Shown: positions 22,803-29,062 of the stretch, piece by piece
Position numbering within the stretch: the stretch's first letter is position 1
How the letters are laid out: every line of letters begins with the position of its first letter
Source of the DNA: JAHJFW01 sp964595075
Lineage (GTDB): Bacteria; Patescibacteriota; Patescibacteriia; 2-12-FULL-60-25
Assembly (NCBI GenBank): GCA_964595075.1
Contig: CAZQNT010000011.1
Location: 1 to 29,064, forward strand
DNA: 29,064 nucleotides
Direction of reading: 5' to 3'
Made by a program: the position numbers and the translations under genes
Notes under the pieces: model-generated
Databases searched by the model: none
What the model was told of the DNA's origin: nothing
Seen by the model: the letters and a program-made list of their open reading frames with translations, nothing else

Positions 22803-22843
22803 TCCCGAGACTAAATCTGCATTGGCAGATCGGTGTCTCCGGA
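22803..22843 (-). promoter_or_regulatory. Leader hairpin in the pnp 5' UTR
   Basis: On the minus strand TCCGGAGAC pairs with GTCTCGGGA (one G.G mismatch) and encloses a second perfect stem ATCTGC-CAAT-GCAGAT. It lies between the pnp promoter and ATG 22781. In Escherichia coli a pnp leader hairpin is cut by RNase III and used for autoregulation; a similar use here is inference. Confidence 0.6.
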
Positions 22844-22880
22844 CGAACAACCTAAAAAATAATAATGTTTTTACATTGAT

Positions 22881-22909
22881 GTTTTATGCTAAAACGCGCG
22901 TTTTGTCAA
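22881..22909 (-). promoter_or_regulatory. pnp promoter
   Basis: Perfect TTGACA (22909-22904), 17-bp spacer, TAAAAC (22886-22881) on the minus strand. It overlaps the last codons and stop of the NYN gene. Confidence 0.65.
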
Positions 22910-23490
22910 AACGTGACTTTTATCCGTTTATCGCCGCGAGCTGCCGGAGTCCTTTCCTCGCCGCTTTCCTCCATTTTAGACGCTGCACGCTGTCCGGCCC
23001 TAATAAGGTATTTCTTCGAGGATGAAAGGTCATAAAAATGATCGACGCACTCGCGAAGCTGGCTGTTTGTCGACTCTCCGAAAGCCGCAACCTCAACCAT
23101 GACGCCTCGTCCATGAAGATATTCCACCAGAGGCACGAAGTCGCCGTCTCCAGTCAGAAGAATGATAACATCGACTTTTTCAGAAAGTTTTACGGCATCG
23201 ATCGCCATCCCAACGTCCCAATCTGCTTTTTTCGCGCCGGATGAATACTCTTGAACGTCTTTGATTTTCGGTTCGATCTTCGATTCTATAAGCGCATCGA
23301 AAAACGCCGACTCTTCACCGGTTTTTGATTTAGCAACATACGCGATGGCGCGGATAAGCGGCCTTCCGTCCACCATGTCTTCCACCGCTTTCCCGAAATT
23401 CAAACGCGCGCCATGCAAGTGCTTGGCCGAGTGATACATATTTTGCGCGTCAACAAGAACGGCAACGCGCTGCGCGGGGTGTTTGATCAT
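22906..23490 (-). CDS. NYN-domain (LabA/DUF88-type) putative ribonuclease
   Basis: 194 aa from ATG at 23490; an in-frame GTG at 23514 is an alternative. The PIN-like NYN fold is clear: VAVLVDAQNMYHSAKH near the N-terminus (first Asp and Asn), KADWDVGMAIDAV at ~90-102 (second Asp pair), and LLTGDGDFVPLVEYLHGRGVMVEV at ~110-135 (third acidic cluster, GDGDF). These acidic residues bind Mg2+ in nucleases that cut RNA; the real substrate is unknown. The C-terminal ~35 residues are basic. A strong promoter (23566-23594) carries an 8-bp inverted repeat exactly in its spacer, suggesting repressor control. It lies between rpsO and pnp, other RNA-related genes. Confidence 0.88.
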   Translation of the reverse strand: MIKHPAQRVAVLVDAQNMYHSAKHLHGARLNFGKAVEDMVDGRPLIRAIAYVAKSKTGEESAFFDALIESKIEPKIKDVQEYSSGAKKADWDVGMAIDAVKLSEKVDVIILLTGDGDFVPLVEYLHGRGVMVEVAAFGESTNSQLRECVDHFYDLSSSKKYLIRAGQRAASKMEESGEERTPAARGDKRIKVTF

Positions 23491-23565
23491 AAAAATTGTA
23501 CGAATCGCGAACACTTCTTATTTAGAAAGACGTAAAAACGTATTGAAACGCGACTCGACAATAAT

Positions 23566-23594
23566 AGAATAGCAGAAAATTGCTATTCTGTCAA
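23566..23594 (-). promoter_or_regulatory. NYN gene promoter with palindromic spacer
   Basis: Perfect TTGACA (23594-23589), 17-bp spacer, TATTCT (23571-23566) on the minus strand. The inverted repeat GAATAGCA-(6)-TGCTATTC occupies 23567-23588, covering the spacer and most of the -10. Confidence 0.75.
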
Positions 23595-23609
23595 TAAAAT
23601 CTGCGGAAA

Positions 23610-23687
23610 AGGTCTACGAAAGTACGAATCTTAAACGAAAATACGAATATACTCAGCAATGAAATCTTTTCGTATTTTCGTAGACCT
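23610..23687 (-). terminator. Long inverted repeat, probable rpsO terminator
   Basis: Arms 23610-23628 and 23669-23687 (AGGTCTACGAAA...) are 19 bp long with one G.U-type mismatch, separated by a 40-nt loop. On the minus strand the structure begins 5 bp after the rpsO stop and is followed by CCTTTTCC. An additional ACGAAAATACGAA unit lies in the loop. Confidence 0.6.
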
Positions 23688-23691
23688 CTTG

Positions 23692-23952
23692 CTAAATCTT
23701 CAGTTTGCTCATCAGCTCGTCGTACGCTTTTGCGTCCTCGCGCTTCAGATACTTCATGAGTCGGCGGCGTTCTCCTACTTTTTTTATCAAACCGCGGCGC
23801 GAGGAAAAGTCTTTCTTGTGTCCGCGGAGGTGTTCTGTCAGATCCCGCACCTCTTCCGTTAGAATGGCGATCTGCACTTGCGGCGACCCCGTATCCGTAG
23901 GATGTGTCTTATATTTCTCAATTACGCGCTTTTTCTTATTTGCGTCCAACAT
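23692..23952 (-). CDS. rpsO: 30S ribosomal protein S15
   Basis: 86 aa from ATG at 23952 (MLDANKKKRVIEKYKTH); the frame stays open upstream to 23997 but that part belongs to the structured leader. The family core is intact: THPTDTGSPQVQIAILTEEV, LTEHLRGHKKDFSSRRGL and VGERRRLMKYLKREDAKAYDELM. S15 binds 16S rRNA helices 20-22 and is an early assembly protein. It has its own promoter (24074-24102) and a ~115-nt leader with a strong hairpin, fitting the translational autoregulation known for S15 in several bacteria. rpsO and pnp are neighbours in many genomes; here the NYN gene lies between them. Confidence 0.97.
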   Translation of the reverse strand: MLDANKKKRVIEKYKTHPTDTGSPQVQIAILTEEVRDLTEHLRGHKKDFSSRRGLIKKVGERRRLMKYLKREDAKAYDELMSKLKI

Positions 23953-23970
23953 GTTTTTGTCGGAACCGAG

Positions 23971-24007
23971 CGCCCACGAGCGATCCTTGCGGATCAACTC
24001 TTGGGCG
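23971..24007 (-). promoter_or_regulatory. Structured rpsO leader (candidate S15 regulatory element)
   Basis: On the minus strand CGCCCA-A-GAG-TT-GATCC-GCAA-GGATC-G-CTC-G-TGGGCG folds into one long hairpin with a GNRA tetraloop and internal loops, about 20 nt upstream of ATG 23952. A second weaker stem (GTCCG...TGGAT) lies further upstream in the leader. Several unrelated S15 leader folds are known; none is claimed as a match. Confidence 0.6.
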
Positions 24008-24073
24008 TGCGACCCCGGATTCGCGTCTCATCCAGCCGAAGCCGAACGGACGTAGGTGATTAAATGTAGCGAA

Positions 24074-24102
24074 AACATACCAAAAGCATTGACATACGTC
24101 AA
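24074..24102 (-). promoter_or_regulatory. rpsO promoter
   Basis: TTGACG (24102-24097), 17-bp spacer, TATGTT (24079-24074) on the minus strand. The -35 is part of the inverted repeat TTGAC-GTAT-GTCAA. Confidence 0.75.
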
Positions 24103-24122
24103 GAAGTCTGGCAGCTGTATAT

Positions 24123-24641
24123 ATGGAGGAAATCATACAAACCTCGATCCCCGAGGAAAGGATTGAGGCGAAAATCTATCTCATACGGGGCAAGAAGGTC
24201 ATGTTGGATCGCGACTTGGCTTTACTTTACGGTGTTACCACTAAAGTTTTGAACCAAGCAGTGAAGAGGAATATTGAACGGTTTCCTGATGACTTTATGT
24301 TCAATTTGTCGCTAAATGAAGCGCCAAACTTGAAGTCACAAATTGTGACTTCAAACTCGGGGCATGGAGGGAGGCGAAAACCGACATTTGCTTTTACAGA
24401 GCTCGGCGTTGCCATGCTTTCCAGTGTTTTGAAGAGTCCACGAGCTATCGCCGTAAATATTCAAATTATGCGGACTTTCGCTAAACTCCGCGATATTCTT
24501 GCTAATCACGAGAGTTTGCGTCTGAAACTCGAAGATATGGAAAAGCGCTATGACGAACAATTCCGCAGCGTTTTCGACGCGCTTCGTCGTCTAATCGCGG
24601 AAGACGAAGAGCCGAAGCCGGAGATCGGGTTTCATGAATAA
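24123..24641 (+). CDS. ORF6N domain protein
   Basis: 172 aa from ATG at 24123. The N-terminal ~105 residues are the ORF6N DNA-binding domain found in phage antirepressors and in many chromosomal islands: KIYLIRGKKVMLDRDLALLYGV, TKVLNQAVKRNIERFPDDFMF, SQIVTSN..GGRRKPTFAFTELGVAMLSSVL. The rest is a coiled coil (~125-165) with many Arg/Glu. Domain and family are clear; the regulated target is not. A 25-bp palindrome is built into the codons for LKSQIVTSN (24330-24354), and a related one lies just after the stop (24645-24667), upstream of xer. This suggests autoregulation or control of the next gene, which is inference. The gene is divergent from rpsO. Confidence 0.85.
   Translation: MEEIIQTSIPEERIEAKIYLIRGKKVMLDRDLALLYGVTTKVLNQAVKRNIERFPDDFMFNLSLNEAPNLKSQIVTSNSGHGGRRKPTFAFTELGVAMLSSVLKSPRAIAVNIQIMRTFAKLRDILANHESLRLKLEDMEKRYDEQFRSVFDALRRLIAEDEEPKPEIGFHE
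24331..24353. promoter_or_regulatory. Palindrome inside the ORF6N gene
   Basis: TGAAGTCAC-(5)-GTGACTTCA, extended by T/A on both sides to a near-perfect 25-bp palindrome. The half-sites and the 5-nt gap match those of the palindrome at 24645-24667. Confidence 0.55.
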
Positions 24642-24644
24642 TTA

Positions 24645-24667
24645 TGAAGTCACGCATCGTGACCTTG
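24645..24667. promoter_or_regulatory. Palindrome between ORF6N and xer
   Basis: TGAAGTCAC-(5)-GTGACCTTG with an inner perfect GTCACG-CAT-CGTGAC. It lies 22 bp upstream of the xer -10 element. It could be an operator; no T-run follows, so it is a poor terminator. Confidence 0.5.
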
Positions 24668-24688
24668 AACGTCATTTTCCGACGCATC

Positions 24689-24697
24689 TGATATAAT
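24689..24697 (+). promoter_or_regulatory. Extended -10 promoter of xer
   Basis: TGATATAAT is a perfect extended -10 (TGnTATAAT). No well-spaced -35 is seen. Transcription would begin about 24704, so the xer mRNA (ATG 24706) would be leaderless. Confidence 0.65.
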
Positions 24698-24705
24698 CAT
24701 TTGTC

Positions 24706-25606
24706 ATGACAACAAAAAAACTTTCATCGCATCTCCGTCCCTTTCTCGAATATCTGGAAATCGAGAAAGGGCGATCTCCGCTCACTGTGCGGAATTATGA
24801 TTTTTATCTTCGGCGGTTCATCGACTGGGCGAAAGATCCGGCGATTGATGACGTTGATGCGGAAACCGTCCGGCAATTTCGATTGCATCTCAATCGTCTC
24901 GAAGATCCTTATCGCGGCGTACTGAAAAAGAGCACGCAGAATTATCATCTCATCGCGCTTCGGTCTTTTTTGAAGTACCTCTCGCGGCACGACGTGGACG
25001 CGTTGGCACCTGAAAAAATCGAACTTGCGAAACAAACTGAAAGTGTAATTAGATCACTTGCTACATCANNNNNNNNNNGAACTTCTCAAATTTCGCGACC
25101 GCGCAATTTTGGAGTTGTTGTTTTCGACAGGAATGCGCGTCTCCGAACTCGCGAACTTGAAAAAAGATCAGATCAATACCGAGCGCGGAGATTTTACAGT
25201 GCGCGGAAAGGGAGACAAGACAAGAATCGTGTTCGTGTCGCATCAGGCGAGGCATTGGGTTAAGGGATATCTCGAAAAACGCAACGACGAATCTCCGTTC
25301 CTGTTCGTCCGCCATGATCGCGCAGCCGGTGGCGGCAAACGAGACGATGCGCCAGCCCCCATCACGCCCCGTTCCATCGAGCGTCTCGTTAAGCACTACG
25401 CGGCCGCGGCAGGAATTCCAAAACACGTTTCACCTCATACGCTTCGCCATTCCTTCGCCACGGATCTCTTAATGAACGGCGCGGATCTTCGCAGCGTACA
25501 AGAGCTCCTAGGTCACTCGTCCATAACAACCACGCAGATTTACACCCACGTCACCAACCAACAACTAAAAGACGTTCATCAGGCGTTTCACGCGAAGAGG
25601 AGGTAG
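24706..25606 (+). CDS. Tyrosine recombinase XerC/XerD type (interrupted by assembly gap)
   Basis: The N-terminal SAM-like domain (FLEYLEIEKGRSPLTVRNYDFYLRRF ... YHLIALRSFLKYL) reads in one frame to ~25035. A 10-N gap at 25069-25078 then shifts to a second frame carrying the catalytic domain: STGMRVSEL (first Arg), GKGDKTRIVF (Lys), HTLRHSFAT (His-x-x-Arg), LGHSSITTTQIYTH (His and the nucleophile Tyr). Together this is a normal ~300-aa Xer protein, which resolves chromosome dimers or integrates elements. The ~30 bases before the gap (VIRSLATS) do not fit the family, so the true sequence there is unknown. The 3' end (KDVHQAFHAKRR) is duplicated 930 bp downstream, next to what was probably its own terminator. 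Confidence 0.88.
25069..25078. other. Assembly gap (10 N)
   Basis: Ten N bases of unknown true length inside xer. The reading frame changes across it and the preceding ~30 bases look misassembled. Confidence 1.
25568..25599 (+). repeat. 32-bp direct repeat, left copy (3' end of xer)
   Basis: AAAGACGTTCATCAGGCG... to GCGAAGAG, identical to 26498-26529. It encodes KDVHQAFHAKR of xer. The two copies enclose the toxin-antitoxin pair. Confidence 0.95.
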
Positions 25607-25609
25607 GTG

Positions 25610-26269
25610 TTAGTAAAAAATTTGTTTTTCCATTTTTTTCGCTTCTCGCAGGAAAAACTCTTGCCACACTCGATCAGAAATTTTTTTAATGAGCCGCGGC
25701 ATATCTTCCGCTTCCTTAGCTTTCAAAAACTGCGATCCGAGCTGAAGAGGATCAATATGCCAATCGAATTTTATTTTAGCTTTCTTTAGAAGATCAGGAA
25801 TGGCGTATTTATTTTTCTTGCAAATGGCATACAGATCAATATAGTCCCTCGCTTTGGTGCGCTGGTAAATTGTAAATAGTTTGTTGACCGCTATGTCAAG
25901 CAAGCTGTCAATGGATATGCCGTAACGAATAATGCCTTGGTTGATACGTGAAAAAGGAAAATATGTGAATTCCGTTTTTAGCGTTTCAGTTGAATAGTGA
26001 AGGAAGAACATGTTGCGGTTAAAGCTCTGTTGAAAATCGACTTTTTTGAAGCCGAGTTCTTTCCTGTTTTTTTTCAAGAATGTATGGATCGTCAATGGAT
26101 CAACTTCTTTTTCCGAGAAAAAATCCAAATCCTCAGAATAACGATGATGCAAATAAAACTCTGCGAGCGGCGTTCCGCCGGTTAAATAGAAATAATTGTT
26201 CAGCAGACGTTCTTTGCCGAAAATTTCTAGGAATCGGATCTGCTCTTTTGTAAGAATACTCGATGTCAT
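25610..26269 (-). CDS. AbiEii/AbiGii-type nucleotidyltransferase toxin
   Basis: 219 aa from ATG at 26269, which overlaps the stop of the upstream small gene (ATGA), implying translational coupling. The nucleotidyltransferase core is clear: YLTGGTPLAEFYLHHRYSEDLDFFS at ~26-50 contains the GG/GT motif and the paired acidic residues (EDLD) of the active site; RYGISIDSLLDIAVNKLFTIYQRTKARDYIDLYAICKK follows as the family's second conserved block (KxxxxxxRxKxRDYxDL). In AbiE systems the toxin transfers nucleotides to tRNA or other targets and causes phage-induced arrest; activity of this copy is inferred. Its stop lies 3 bp from the xer stop, tail to tail. It is AT-rich compared with its neighbours, in line with transfer. 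Confidence 0.88.
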   Translation of the reverse strand: MTSSILTKEQIRFLEIFGKERLLNNYFYLTGGTPLAEFYLHHRYSEDLDFFSEKEVDPLTIHTFLKKNRKELGFKKVDFQQSFNRNMFFLHYSTETLKTEFTYFPFSRINQGIIRYGISIDSLLDIAVNKLFTIYQRTKARDYIDLYAICKKNKYAIPDLLKKAKIKFDWHIDPLQLGSQFLKAKEAEDMPRLIKKISDRVWQEFFLREAKKMEKQIFY

Positions 26270-26457
26270 TGCAGAAGCAGCGAGAGAAACGCGCGGCGTG
26301 AGGCATCTATTTTCATTTGAGACCAATATTTTTTAACGGCGCTTTTATCCAGTTTTTCATCTCCCAACCCGAAATTAATCAGCTGTTCCAACCGCCAAAT
26401 AATATATTTTTTCGGATTTTTTTTTAGAACCCGTTCATTCGTGGACCAGTTGTGCAT
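26266..26457 (-). CDS. Small partner protein of the AbiEii toxin (putative antitoxin)
   Basis: 63 aa from ATG at 26457 (MHNWSTNERVLKKNPKKYIIWRLEQLINFGLGDEKL). The frame stays open to 26499, but that part holds the promoter. The sequence is basic with a helical WRLEQLINFGL core and a C-terminal FLSLLLQ. Its stop overlaps the toxin start by 4 bp. Small genes of this kind commonly precede AbiEii-type nucleotidyltransferases, so antitoxin is the likely role; it is not the larger AbiEi winged-helix protein. Promoter at 26470-26499 would give a leader of only about 6 nt. Confidence 0.7.
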   Translation of the reverse strand: MHNWSTNERVLKKNPKKYIIWRLEQLINFGLGDEKLDKSAVKKYWSQMKIDASRRAFLSLLLQ

Positions 26458-26469
26458 ATAGATAATGTT

Positions 26470-26499
26470 ACCATAAAGCAGAGAAAAAGCAATCTTCAA
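26470..26499 (-). promoter_or_regulatory. Promoter of the toxin-antitoxin pair
   Basis: TTGAAG (26499-26494), 18-bp spacer, TATGGT (26475-26470) on the minus strand. The first two bases of the -35 belong to the right 32-bp repeat, so integration at this spot completes the promoter. Confidence 0.6.
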
Positions 26500-26529
26500 A
26501 GACGTTCATCAGGCGTTTCACGCGAAGAG
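26498..26529 (+). repeat. 32-bp direct repeat, right copy
   Basis: Identical to 25568-25599. In the xer frame it continues KRREGEE then TAA (26547-26549), so it looks like the original xer C-terminus. Confidence 0.95.
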
Positions 26530-26554
26530 AAGAGAAGGGGAGGAATAAAAAAAC

Positions 26555-26583
26555 ACCCTCCGTTTTTGGAGAGTATTTTTTTT
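26555..26583 (+). terminator. Intrinsic terminator, probably the original xer terminator
   Basis: ACCCTCC-GTTTTT-GGAGAGT (one mismatch) followed by a run of eight T. It lies 6 bp after the TAA that ends the displaced xer reading frame. Confidence 0.7.
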
Positions 26584-26654
26584 GCCCCCGGAGAGAATCG
26601 AACTCCCATAACCGGCTTAGAAGTCCGGCGTTCTTTCCATTGAACTACGAGGGC
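26583..26654 (-). tRNA. tRNA-Arg (UCU)
   Basis: 72 nt on the minus strand: acceptor GCCCTCG/CGGGGGC with one G.U pair, D arm TTCAATGGAAAGAA, anticodon arm CCGGA-CTTCTAA-GCCGG with anticodon TCT, and T arm GGGAG-TTCGATT-CTCTC. The last anticodon-stem pair is A.G, slightly unusual. The discriminator is A; CCA is not encoded. Confidence 0.9.
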
Positions 26655-26698
26655 ATGTGTAGTACACAAAAGGTATCGCAGAATTGCGATTTCCGCAA

Positions 26699-26726
26699 CA
26701 AAAAAACCGACCTCGAGGGAGTTGGT
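26699..26726 (-). terminator. Terminator after the 461-aa gene
   Basis: ACCAAC...GTCGGT (one mismatch) followed by TTTTTT on the minus strand, 19 bp past the stop at 26745. Confidence 0.7.
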
Positions 26727-26744
26727 CTCGTGGCCGGCACGTGT

Positions 26745-28130
26745 TCAGCAGACGCGTTGCGTCGTTTGGGACGCCGGAGGTTCTTCCGCCTCCGCATCTT
26801 CTTCTTGATCCGTAGCGTCGCAGGGGACGCGCACGATGTCGAGGATCGCATGATCCAGCGCAATCCCGTCTCGATAACCGATGCCGAGCGCGGCATACGC
26901 TTTCGCTCGTTCGGCGAGCGACGTACTGCCGGCGACAAGCGCAATCCACTTGTCCAGATCCGTCTGCGCTTCCGGTGTCATGTGTGCCGGGCTGACCTTG
27001 TAGATCTCCGCGGCTTGAGTCGCGCGAGTTGGGAACGATGCGTTATCGCGTCGACCGGTCGCGTTTCTGGATCGGAGCATTTCTACGTAGAAACGGCGCG
27101 CCAATCGGTGCGGCGGGTTGTCTGGATCCCGAGTGTACAGGTAGTCCCGGTCGGTTCCGCGCGGAACCGTTACCAGCGTCCCTTCCTCCACGAGGACGGA
27201 AAGGATCATCTGCCCGACTTCGCGGCAGTCGACGCCGTTCAAGATGAAGCGCATCAACAGGTTGTTGTAGTCGAGCTGCTTGTCGTCGCCTTGCGGAATC
27301 GATGCAAGCGCGAGCAGTACGCCGAGCACGGTCTTCGACATAGCGTCGTTTTTGAATTGGCAGCAAAGCCGTCGAAGCTCTTTATGCGCTTCCTCGTCCG
27401 TCACGGTGACGATCCTCTCGATCTCCTCGAGCGTCTCCGGATCTTGGCGAGCCAGGCGCTCCACCGCGCGTTCGGTTTTCGGCGGAACGTGGATGAATAC
27501 GGTGCGCACGGATTCCTGGCGCGGCTCCTCTTTCTTCGGAGCCAAGTATCTGTTCAAGGCGGTTCCCAGGAACTCAACCTTGTCCGCATGCCGCGAGGAC
27601 TGTCCGCCGTTGCGCTTTGGGTTGAGAACCTCGATTCGCACGCCTCGGTCGCGCAGGTAGGCGAAAACGGATGGCGGGATTTCGTTCGTGGTGACGAACA
27701 GCGCCACGGTCGGATTCGTCTGCTCCACGGTTTCGACGATGATCGCGTGGATTGGGAGTTGGAACGTCGGCGAATTGATCAGTGTCACATCCGCGGTAAC
27801 CTCGATGGCGTTTGGAAGCTTGGGGATCATCCGGAAACCGGACCACGCCGTGCAGGTCTGTTCGTTGAAGCTCGTGACAGGAATGATCAGGTAGCGGCCA
27901 ACGACATCGCCGCGCTGCTTGGCGAGGTTGAAAAGCCAGACCGGCTCCACGGGGTAATTGCCGTGCTGTCTCCTGCCGCCTCGAATGTCCTCGAGACTCG
28001 CGAACATGAGTACGCGTTCGCGATCTCGCGAAACGAATACCGAACGGCCGTCTGAAAGAAGGTAGTGCTCGGGCTCATCGGCCGTCCGCGCTTCTTCTTC
28101 TGACGCAATGAATCGTGCGAAGAACGACAT
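26745..28130 (-). CDS. Hypothetical protein, 461 aa
   Basis: I do not recognise this protein. ATG 28130 has a good Shine-Dalgarno (AAGGAG, 5-nt spacing) and a promoter about 70-100 bp upstream. No signal peptide or membrane helix is seen. The first ~190 residues look alpha/beta (RYLIIPVTSFN, PIHAIIVETVEQTNPTVALFVTTNE, GVRIEVLNPKRNGG), the middle (~200-330) helical and charged (TERAVERLARQDPETLEEIERIVTV), and the last ~40 residues are acidic and low-complexity (DQEEDAEAEEPP). Two Cys occur together (RRLCCQF) but without a metal-binding pattern. The codon style is more GC-rich than in the housekeeping genes, and the gene has its own promoter and terminator, as for the unknown genes at 1423 and 12578. 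Function unknown. Confidence 0.75.
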   Translation of the reverse strand: MSFFARFIASEEEARTADEPEHYLLSDGRSVFVSRDRERVLMFASLEDIRGGRRQHGNYPVEPVWLFNLAKQRGDVVGRYLIIPVTSFNEQTCTAWSGFRMIPKLPNAIEVTADVTLINSPTFQLPIHAIIVETVEQTNPTVALFVTTNEIPPSVFAYLRDRGVRIEVLNPKRNGGQSSRHADKVEFLGTALNRYLAPKKEEPRQESVRTVFIHVPPKTERAVERLARQDPETLEEIERIVTVTDEEAHKELRRLCCQFKNDAMSKTVLGVLLALASIPQGDDKQLDYNNLLMRFILNGVDCREVGQMILSVLVEEGTLVTVPRGTDRDYLYTRDPDNPPHRLARRFYVEMLRSRNATGRRDNASFPTRATQAAEIYKVSPAHMTPEAQTDLDKWIALVAGSTSLAERAKAYAALGIGYRDGIALDHAILDIVRVPCDATDQEEDAEAEEPPASQTTQRVC

Positions 28131-28201
28131 GAGCGCTCCTTTTACCGACGATATGAATTGTGCAAAGAACTTCGATGGCGTCGGTGCCCCATCGGGGGTT
28201 A

Positions 28202-28230
28202 TAACTATAGCAAATAACGAGGGATGTCAA
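28202..28230 (-). promoter_or_regulatory. Promoter of the 461-aa gene
   Basis: Perfect TTGACA (28230-28225), 17-bp spacer, TAGTTA (28207-28202) on the minus strand; TATAGT two bases closer is an alternative -10. It is divergent from the slipin promoter 25 bp away. Confidence 0.65.
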
Positions 28231-28254
28231 TAGCGCTATACCGTAAAAAAATGA

Positions 28255-28283
28255 TTGACGCACGGCATTTTCCAACGTATCGT
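28255..28283 (+). promoter_or_regulatory. Slipin promoter
   Basis: TTGACG (28255-28260), 17-bp spacer, TATCGT (28278-28283). The start would be near 28290, about 23 nt before ATG 28313. Confidence 0.65.
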
Positions 28284-28312
28284 TGAGAAATAATAAGACA
28301 TTATCCAATATT

Positions 28313-29062
28313 ATGGAGTACATCATTTATGCGCCGTGGGTCATATTTTTTCTCTTACTCACAGTTCGCCAGGTCAATCAATATCAGCGTGGCGTGAAGC
28401 TCACGTTCGGTCGATTTAGCGGTCTTGTAAATCCCGGATGGAGGTTCGTGATCCCGATTTTTCAAACCATGAAGAAAGTGGACATCCGCGTGAAGGCCGT
28501 GGACGTTCCGGATCAGGAAGCGATTACGCGCGACAACGTTTCGTGCAAAATTAACGCCGTCATCTATTACAAAGTCGTGGACGCGGCAAAAGCCACGCTC
28601 GAGGTTGAGAATTTTTGGAGCGCTATCTCTTGGCTTGCGCAGACTACGATGAGAAATGTCGTGGGTGAGTTGACCTTGGACGAACTTTTGTCGCAACGCG
28701 ATCAAGCGTCAATTCGTATAAAAGAAATCGTGGAGTCGCACGCCAAGTCTTGGGGGCTCGACATCTTGAACGTGGAATTGAAAGACATCTCGTTGCCGGA
28801 AGACATGAAGCGCACGATCGCAAAGCAAGCCGAAGCCGAACGCGAACGCCGCGCGGTTATCATCAATTCCGAAGGAGAGGTAAGCGCCGCAGAAAATCTT
28901 TCAAAAGCCGCCGCCATACTCGCGCAAAATCCCGCCGCTCTTCACCTCCGCACGCTCAACTCCATCAACGACATTTCAAGCGATCAATCCAACACGGTAG
29001 TGTTCGCAGTTCCGCTGGAAGTTTTGAGAGCGTTCGAGAAGTTCGGGAACGGAAATAAATAA
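28313..29062 (+). CDS. Slipin (stomatin-like SPFH-domain protein)
   Basis: 249 aa from ATG at 28313 (MEYIIYAPWVIFFLLL); the in-frame TTG at 28283 overlaps the promoter -10 and is not used. One N-terminal membrane segment (~3-17) is followed by the SPFH/band-7 domain: YQRGVKLTFGRFSGLVNPGW, IPIFQTMKKVDIRVKAVDVPDQEAITRDNV, VIYYKVVDAAKATLEVENF, WLAQTTMRNVVGELTLDELLSQRD, and SWGLDILNVELKDISLPEDMKRTIAKQAEAERERRA. The C-terminal part (~190-225) is a coiled coil rich in Ala and Glu. Such proteins form large membrane-attached oligomers; a partner NfeD gene is not present here. The stop lies 2 bases before the window end. Divergent from the 461-aa unknown. Confidence 0.94.
   Translation: MEYIIYAPWVIFFLLLTVRQVNQYQRGVKLTFGRFSGLVNPGWRFVIPIFQTMKKVDIRVKAVDVPDQEAITRDNVSCKINAVIYYKVVDAAKATLEVENFWSAISWLAQTTMRNVVGELTLDELLSQRDQASIRIKEIVESHAKSWGLDILNVELKDISLPEDMKRTIAKQAEAERERRAVIINSEGEVSAAENLSKAAAILAQNPAALHLRTLNSINDISSDQSNTVVFAVPLEVLRAFEKFGNGNK

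Noticed and set aside
26640..28055. Long plus-strand ORF opposite the 461-aa gene
   Set aside because: It starts inside tRNA-Arg and runs through the minus-strand gene, which has a promoter, Shine-Dalgarno site and terminator; the plus frame is a GC-rich shadow.
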